From positions 1-19,883 of the forward strand of contig JABYQS010000513.1 in NCBI GenBank assembly GCA_022592435.1: a stretch of 19,883 bases of DNA, in the 5' to 3' direction. Under the pieces are notes generated by a model. That model saw only the letters and a program-made list of their open reading frames with translations. It did no database searches and was not told the DNA's origin. Position numbers and translations under genes: made by a program. The number at the start of each line of letters is the position of its first letter. Positions within the stretch are counted from its first letter, which is position 1. Shown piece after piece: positions 18,806 through 19,883 of the stretch. Source of the DNA: Cerioporus squamosus. Lineage: Eukaryota > Basidiomycota > Agaricomycetes > Polyporales > Polyporaceae.

Positions 18806-19883
18806 ATGTCGCAAACTTTCAATTTCCAGGACTGTGGTGCGATGATAGAAGGCACTTTCGTTCCGGAGGCACCTCCTCGCCCTCCCGTCGGAAGCCTCCG
18901 GTCGTTGGCAAGCCGTGCTAAATACATCGCCACACTCTCCTTCGCAAGCCCCATGACCACACGTTTCTTCAACTCACCACCAGTCCAAGAATTCCTACCT
19001 CGGCGTTCCCCGAGCTTCGAGAGCTCGCGCTCTGGGTCTATGACCGTACTCCCCCACCCCCGTCAGACCCGGCGCCGTCTCCGTTCGGTCTCACCCACTC
19101 TCCACCCAAAGTTGGCGAAGCTCTCACTTGTCGGTGTCCCGCTCAGCATGGAGGGCTCCCTTGAGTTCCTGCGCGACTTGGCGTTGTGTGACTATCCTCC
19201 TGGAGCCCCACCGCTCGAGTGGCTCGGCTTCATTTCTCTCTTCAATTCCGCTGAATCACTCAACAGGCTAGTGCTCCGCAGGTACTTAGGCTCTGTGCGG
19301 AAACTCCCGTCTCACATCCAAACTTCAACCCTTCCCACCCTCGACTCAGTGGTCGTCGAGGAAACATCGTACAACGTCTGGTACGTCTCCGAATGGATGG
19401 AGACCTGGGAGAATGACCCGCTTCATACTCACTTCATATCCAACAACGTGATCACCAATCTCGTCGACCGCCGGTCTCCGATAGACCAAGAGTCCCTCTT
19501 CATGGACGTCCTCGCGCGCCGTTGGGAGCCCGCTTCAGATCCTTTCCACCTAGCGCTCGTGCCACGAGCCTTCAATGGAGTAACGGACGCCACGCTCACG
19601 TTCGGAAGCACGTCCATCACCCTCAAATGTATCGGCTACCAACCGGGGAACGACTTGAATTGGAGACCAGTGGAGGTCATCATCGAGCTTCGGTGCAATG
19701 ACCTCATGCGTCTCGACCCGGATTCTCGCACCAGGGTGCACGCCATAGCCATCAAATCCGTGAAGTGGATACTCTGGTACGCTGCCGGGAAGGCTCTGCG
19801 CAAGCTCGAGATCATCGGCGTCTCGGATGACGTCCTGCGCGGACGCGTGGGACACGCTCCTCAGCATTGTCGACATAAACCCG
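18806..19883 (+). CDS. F-box/LRR-type protein, 3'-partial, with an internal frame swap
   Basis: From ATG at 18806 the frame is open to the window edge, 359 codons, with no stop. The start follows a CTTCAG acceptor; an upstream ATG at 18704 would splice in phase and add 16 residues, but lies very close to the TATA box. The sequence looks like the LRR part of Agaricomycete F-box-type proteins: LAKLSLVGVPLS, LEWLGFISLF, LNRLVLRRYLG, VKWILWYAAGKALRKLEIIG. No clear F-box is seen, so the ligase link is by family resemblance. Odd point: from about 19000 to 19110 the main frame reads Arg/Ser/Pro-rich low-complexity sequence, while a second frame there reads FPELRELALWVYDRT, an ordinary LRR segment, before the main frame resumes with PKLAKLSL. 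This fits a base loss followed by a base gain. I do not recognise a named gene. Confidence 0.65.
   Translation, partial: MSQTFNFQDCGAMIEGTFVPEAPPRPPVGSLRSLASRAKYIATLSFASPMTTRFFNSPPVQEFLPRRSPSFESSRSGSMTVLPHPRQTRRRLRSVSPTLHPKLAKLSLVGVPLSMEGSLEFLRDLALCDYPPGAPPLEWLGFISLFNSAESLNRLVLRRYLGSVRKLPSHIQTSTLPTLDSVVVEETSYNVWYVSEWMETWENDPLHTHFISNNVITNLVDRRSPIDQESLFMDVLARRWEPASDPFHLALVPRAFNGVTDATLTFGSTSITLKCIGYQPGNDLNWRPVEVIIELRCNDLMRLDPDSRTRVHAIAIKSVKWILWYAAGKALRKLEIIGVSDDVLRGRVGHAPQHCRHKP

Noticed and set aside
1..19883. tRNA genes, rRNA, CRISPR arrays, transposon terminal repeats
   Set aside because: I looked for T-loop GGTTCGA-type motifs, regularly spaced repeats and long inverted repeats and saw none that hold up; a tRNA or repeat scan would be needed to exclude weak ones.

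Overview
The window is nuclear DNA from a filamentous basidiomycete, most likely an Agaricomycete; the order cannot be fixed by eye. The evidence is gene structure (many 47-130 nt GT-AG introns, compact gene spacing, GC-rich exons) and gene content: a HET-domain gene, several fast-evolving F-box/LRR-type genes, a GPI-anchored cupredoxin, and a mitochondrial external NADH dehydrogenase with EF-hands. No rRNA, tRNA, CRISPR array or intact transposon was found.

Layout. Bases 9-3046 (+) hold the 3' 18 exons of GUF1, the mitochondrial EF4/LepA-type GTPase; its start lies left of the window. About 2.1 kb without a recognisable gene follows. Bases 5179-5995 (+) encode a small secreted cupredoxin with an intact type-1 copper site and a GPI signal. 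After a 1.1 kb gap, 8105-7073 (-) encodes a metaxin/Sam37-like outer-membrane import subunit. Only 62 bp away and divergent, 8168-8290 (+) looks like the first two exons of a Zn2Cys6 transcription factor whose remainder is gone.

Bases 8858-18000 carry four minus-strand genes: a 676-aa HET-domain protein (10945-8858), an LRR-like protein with no F-box (12967-11639), a two-exon F-box protein (14515-13426), and a ten-exon external alternative NADH:ubiquinone oxidoreductase (17952-15439). A partial plus-strand F-box/LRR-type gene runs off the right edge from 18806.

How they relate. Three genes serve mitochondria: translation (GUF1), beta-barrel protein import (metaxin) and cytosolic NADH oxidation (NDE). 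Lying between and beside them is an accessory block of HET, LRR and F-box genes, families that expand and turn over quickly in mushroom-forming fungi. The broken transcription-factor start suggests local rearrangement at one edge of this block. Two genes show net-neutral sets of small indels: NDE exon 2, where the NADH/FAD-binding loop is disrupted and a stop is introduced, and the right-edge LRR gene. These are either assembly errors or real decay. They are the observations most worth checking. I found no convincing new biological system.
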